Positions 6,062 to 8,552 of a DNA stretch of 8,552 nt are shown piece by piece; within the stretch, counting starts at the first letter, position 1; the number at the start of each line of letters is the position of its first letter. Origin of the DNA: an uncultured Varibaculum sp. (GTDB lineage Bacteria; Actinomycetota; Actinomycetes; Actinomycetales; Actinomycetaceae). Location of the stretch: positions 1 through 8,552 of the forward strand of contig CAMYAU010000070.1 of NCBI GenBank assembly GCA_947253735.1. The letters are read 5' to 3'. Below the pieces are notes generated by a model. It had not been told where the DNA came from. It worked only from the letters and a program-made list of their open reading frames with translations, and searched no databases. The position numbers were made by a program, and so were the translations under genes.

Positions 6062-7420
6062 CTAGTTTTCTGGGGTCTCATCCTGATCGGCGCTTGCTTC
6101 ACTTTCGCCAGCTTCAGCCGCTTCACTAGCCGCCTTGGCGGCTGCTTCAGCGCGAGCCTCAGCCGGATCTTTAGTGAACTCCGAGAGATCCACCTCGGCG
6201 CCCTCCTCGTCCTTAACGGTTACCTCGCGCAAAAGTGTTACCAAGGCCCGGTTGCGCCGCAAATCCTGCCCCATGGCGGCCACCTGATTTTGATCACGCA
6301 ACATCTGCATGGGGTCTACCCCGTACATCTGAGCAATCTCGAAAATAGATTGATAAAGCTCATTGGGGTCGATCTCTACGTCGCGGTCATTCGCGATCCG
6401 ATCTCCTACAATCTGTTGCTTAGCCTGCTTCTTGACTGACTCGGTGATCTCCTCGCGATCAGCGTCCTCTTTGCCTTCTGCCAGACGATCGACTTCCCCA
6501 TCAATAAACGCTTGTGGCAGCGGGAAATCGGTATTGTCTACCAGGTAGTCCTGCAGCTTCTCGCGAGCCTCTAGAGCCTGCTGCTGGCGGCGCATCTTCT
6601 CGACATTACCGCGCAAGTCGCTCCGCAGTTCCCCGATGGTATCGAACTCGGAAGCCATCTGGGCAAACTCATCATCCGCCTCGGGGAGTTCCCGCTCTTT
6701 AACTTTATGCAGGGTTAGGCTCACATCAGCTTCTTCGCCTTCGTGGTCTCCTCCCTTGAGGGTGGATTTGAATTCGGCGGTATCACCAGCATTCATCCCC
6801 GTCAAAGCCTCGTCCATCCCCTCAAGCATGGACTTTGAACCAATCTGGTAAGACACGCCAGAAACTGAGTCGATTTCTTCGTCTCCGATCTTGGCGACCA
6901 TATCAATTGAAGTGAAGTCCCCATCTTGTGCGGGACGCTCTACCGTCTTCAGGGAGGCGAAACGCTCGCGCAACTGATCGAGTTCTTTTTCTACGTCCTC
7001 ATCGCTGACTTCCAGCTTAGCTACTTCTAAAGTAACGTCTTCCAAAGAAGGAAGTTCAAAGTCAGGGACAATATCTACTTCCGCAGTAAATTTAAGGTCT
7101 CCGCCAGGTTTGCCCTCTACCGCAGGAGTCTCGACTACCTCAACCTCTGGTTGTCCTAGCGGGGTAAGCTCAGCCTCTGCGAGAGCCCGCCCATAGAAGT
7201 CGCCGAGGCGCTCATTGATGGCCTTTTCCAATACATAGCCACGTCCAATCCGCTGGTCAATAATCTGATTCGGGATATGACCGGGGCGGAAACCAGGAAC
7301 TGCAACCTGTTTCCCTAGTTGCTTATATACCTTGTCAATCTCTGGTTTGAGATCTTCGTAAGGCACCTGGATGGTTAGTTTCGCCCTGGTTTCTTCCAGC
7401 TTTTCCACGTCTGTTTTCAC
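6062..7420 (-). CDS. tig: Trigger factor, ribosome-associated chaperone and peptidyl-prolyl isomerase
   Basis: Trigger factor binds the ribosomal exit tunnel near L23 and shields nascent chains. The 452 residues show the three-domain layout. The N-terminal ribosome-binding domain carries the signature GFRPGHIP (43-50). An FKBP-like isomerase domain spans about 160-245, and a long helical SurA-like chaperone domain about 246-410. The last 35 residues are an Ala/Glu-rich acidic tail (repeated EA/AA then ESEASADQDETPEN), common in actinobacterial Tig and probably disordered. In the signature, the Lys after FR in E. coli is Pro here. The start is GTG at 7420 with GGGAG seven bases upstream. The gene stands alone as a transcription unit: 200 bp separate it from the CapA-like gene and a perfect hairpin follows it. 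Its place before clpP1 matches the conserved bacterial order tig-clpP-clpX. Confidence 0.97.
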   Translation of the reverse strand: MKTDVEKLEETRAKLTIQVPYEDLKPEIDKVYKQLGKQVAVPGFRPGHIPNQIIDQRIGRGYVLEKAINERLGDFYGRALAEAELTPLGQPEVEVVETPAVEGKPGGDLKFTAEVDIVPDFELPSLEDVTLEVAKLEVSDEDVEKELDQLRERFASLKTVERPAQDGDFTSIDMVAKIGDEEIDSVSGVSYQIGSKSMLEGMDEALTGMNAGDTAEFKSTLKGGDHEGEEADVSLTLHKVKERELPEADDEFAQMASEFDTIGELRSDLRGNVEKMRRQQQALEAREKLQDYLVDNTDFPLPQAFIDGEVDRLAEGKEDADREEITESVKKQAKQQIVGDRIANDRDVEIDPNELYQSIFEIAQMYGVDPMQMLRDQNQVAAMGQDLRRNRALVTLLREVTVKDEEGAEVDLSEFTKDPAEARAEAAAKAASEAAEAGESEASADQDETPEN

Positions 7421-7444
7421 AAATACGCTCCCGTGGCTAGTATT

Positions 7445-7476
7445 CGGGGTTCTACTTCCAAGCGGCAGTTTCCCCG
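7445..7476 (-). other. Possible hairpin in the tig leader
   Basis: An outer 5-bp stem CGGGG/CCCCG (7445-7449 with 7472-7476) encloses a second short stem (7454-7456 with 7467-7469, then 7458-7459 with 7464-7465) around a four-base loop. It would fold in the tig mRNA about 12 bases upstream of the GGGAG ribosome binding site. The stems are short and interrupted, so this could be chance; no known leader element is recognised. Confidence 0.25.
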
Positions 7477-7501
7477 TTTCGGATAAATTGCAACGCTGAT
7501 A

Positions 7502-7530
7502 ATCTTAGGACACTAGGCGACATTCAGGAA
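7502..7530 (-). promoter_or_regulatory. Possible tig promoter
   Basis: On the minus strand TAAGAT (7502-7507) is preceded, at a spacing of exactly 17 bp, by TTCCTG (7525-7530), a poor -35 match. Transcription would start near 7495 with a leader of about 75 bases containing the hairpin at 7445-7476. The rest of the 200-bp gap shows no tRNA gene and no strong terminator for the CapA-like gene. Confidence 0.3.
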
Positions 7531-7620
7531 ATGACGGGCCCTCAGATGTGAGCTAGCGTACCTAAAAGATTTACCTTTGTTGGGACAGATGCCTCGCTTG
7601 CTCAACTGGGAGAGGCAGAC

Positions 7621-8552
7621 TCAACTATTTAGGGGTTGTATCTGCGCAGTGGAGTCAGTGCTGGGCGGAGTTTTCAGCTCGGTGGCCTGATCTTCGGTAA
7701 CTTTACGTAGATTAGCTAGATAGCGAGCGGCAGTGGCTTTATTCAAACTAGTGCCTGCACCCTCCGGAGTTTCATAAAGGTATCCCGGAACAACCTGCAG
7801 GGTAGCCCGATCCATAATCAAAGGCACCCACCCCGCCGCAGACACATAAGGTTTGCCGTCGGCCGGTAAAGTAATGGTGGGGAAAGCAATCTGGCCAACC
7901 TGGGTACCGGCTCCCCGCCCAGGATTCATGGCCGAAAGTAAGTTGCCGACTCCGTAGTATACCCACAGGCCTTTACCGTCGACCCCGCCTGTAAGCTTCC
8001 GGATCGGTTGGGGAACATGCACATGATGCCCAAGGTAGAGGTCGACCTGCCCGGATACAGCTAAGGTCTTGGCGATGCGATCTTGCTCCGCCGAGGGGGC
8101 AGATTGGTATTCCAATCCTGAATGAACCGAAGCTACGACGAAATCTGCACCCGCACTGCGCGCCTCTTTGGCGATATCAACAATAATTTTACCGTCAGTG
8201 GTTAGATTGACCAGCCAGGGATGCTGCTTGTACTGCGGGGGTTCTCCTTGGTTCAAACCGTAGGCAGTGGAAATATGCGCCAGTTTAAAAGAGCGCCCTT
8301 CTTTGGTAATCTCATACATCTGGTACCGCGGCGCATCAGCAGTTTCCACTGATCCGGTTACCCCCAAGCCCGCAGCACGTAGCGCCTGAATAGTATGCAC
8401 TACCCCGTTACTACCCTGGTCTAGAGTGTGGTTAGAGGCAGTCGAACAGCCATCGTAACCGATATCTTTTGTATCCTGTGCCCATCCTAATGGCGCTTTA
8501 AACACCGGATATCCTTGAGAGTCCCTATCAGATTTCCCAAAGGGGATTTCCT
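7621..8552 (-). CDS. CapA-family (PGA_cap) metallophosphatase-like protein, 5' end outside window
   Basis: The reading frame stays open to the right edge, so the GTG at 8505 is an internal valine and the N-terminus is missing; 309 residues are visible. It belongs to the CapA/PGA synthesis family, which has a calcineurin-like metallophosphatase fold and is best known from poly-gamma-glutamate capsule synthesis. Family motifs in order are TASNHTLDQG (Asn 40, His 41, Asp 44 of the fragment; usually ANNHxxDxG), ASVHSGLEYQ (His 143; usually HWGxEY), GHHVHVPQP (174-182), and YYGVGNLL (about 198-205; usually YSLGNF). The C-terminus is a hydrophilic, Thr/Ser-rich tail after a helical ATAARYLANLRKV stretch, and I see no C-terminal membrane anchor. 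An N-terminal signal or lipobox would lie outside the window. No other pgs/cap genes are visible, so a capsule role is unproven; many actinobacterial homologues are of unknown function. Confidence 0.85.
   Translation of the reverse strand, partial: EIPFGKSDRDSQGYPVFKAPLGWAQDTKDIGYDGCSTASNHTLDQGSNGVVHTIQALRAAGLGVTGSVETADAPRYQMYEITKEGRSFKLAHISTAYGLNQGEPPQYKQHPWLVNLTTDGKIIVDIAKEARSAGADFVVASVHSGLEYQSAPSAEQDRIAKTLAVSGQVDLYLGHHVHVPQPIRKLTGGVDGKGLWVYYGVGNLLSAMNPGRGAGTQVGQIAFPTITLPADGKPYVSAAGWVPLIMDRATLQVVPGYLYETPEGAGTSLNKATAARYLANLRKVTEDQATELKTPPSTDSTAQIQPLNS

Noticed and set aside
7590..7617. A terminator hairpin for the CapA-like gene
   Set aside because: Only six pairs (TGCCTC/GAGGCA) enclose a 16-base loop, with no T-run after it. 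It is much weaker than the two clear hairpins in this window, so it was not annotated.
7421..7620. A tRNA gene upstream of tig
   Set aside because: Some actinobacteria have tRNA genes near tig, so I looked for a T-arm (GGTTCRANNCC) and a matching acceptor stem on both strands. None is present.
8503..8505. GTG at 8505 as the true start of the CapA-like gene
   Set aside because: The frame stays open to the window edge, and the residues before it (ending in GYP) continue the family sequence. A start here would remove the N-terminal half of the metallophosphatase-like domain.
1..8552. CRISPR array, insertion sequence, phage or defence system
   Set aside because: There are no regularly spaced direct repeats and no transposase, integrase or nuclease genes. 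Nearly all sequence is accounted for by conserved housekeeping genes and short gaps.

Overview
The window looks like a core chromosomal segment from a low-to-moderate-GC actinobacterium. The two adjacent, different clpP genes, the actinobacterial type of short chorismate mutase, the ClgR-like operator, the TANNNT-type -10 boxes with possible leaderless starts, and the GTG/TTG start codons all point there. Base composition looks closer to half GC than the high GC of Streptomyces or Mycobacterium. A member of the Actinomycetaceae (Mobiluncus/Varibaculum-like) is my best guess, but the genus is inference only. I see no transposase, integrase, phage gene, CRISPR array, rRNA or tRNA.

Layout. Two genes run rightward on the left: the 3' end of valS (valyl-tRNA synthetase, cut just at its KMSKS loop) and a gene for a long-chain acyl-CoA synthetase. 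They converge on a leftward block. Read on the minus strand, that block is a CapA-family protein (5' end cut by the right edge), tig (trigger factor), clpP1, clpP2, clpX and a small monofunctional chorismate mutase. A strong inverted repeat sits between the convergent acyl-CoA synthetase and chorismate mutase genes. A second perfect 19-bp hairpin separates tig from clpP1.

How the genes work together. Trigger factor meets nascent chains at the ribosome. ClpP1 and ClpP2 are the two subunit types of the actinobacterial ClpP peptidase, and ClpX is the AAA+ unfoldase that feeds it, so tig-clpP1-clpP2-clpX is a protein quality-control cluster. clpP1 and clpP2 are 3 bp apart and surely co-transcribed. 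A palindrome matching the known ClgR box core lies about 90 bp upstream of clpP1, suggesting the usual ClgR activation. clpX has its own candidate promoter and a TTG start with a full Shine-Dalgarno. The chorismate mutase appears to be read from a leaderless transcript of its own. In Streptomyces valS follows clpX on the same strand; here valS faces the cluster with two genes in between, which suggests a local rearrangement.

Nothing in the window looks like a new biological system. The points most worth a second look are regulatory signals and a ClpX whose ClpP-docking tripeptide reads TGF instead of IGF/LGF.
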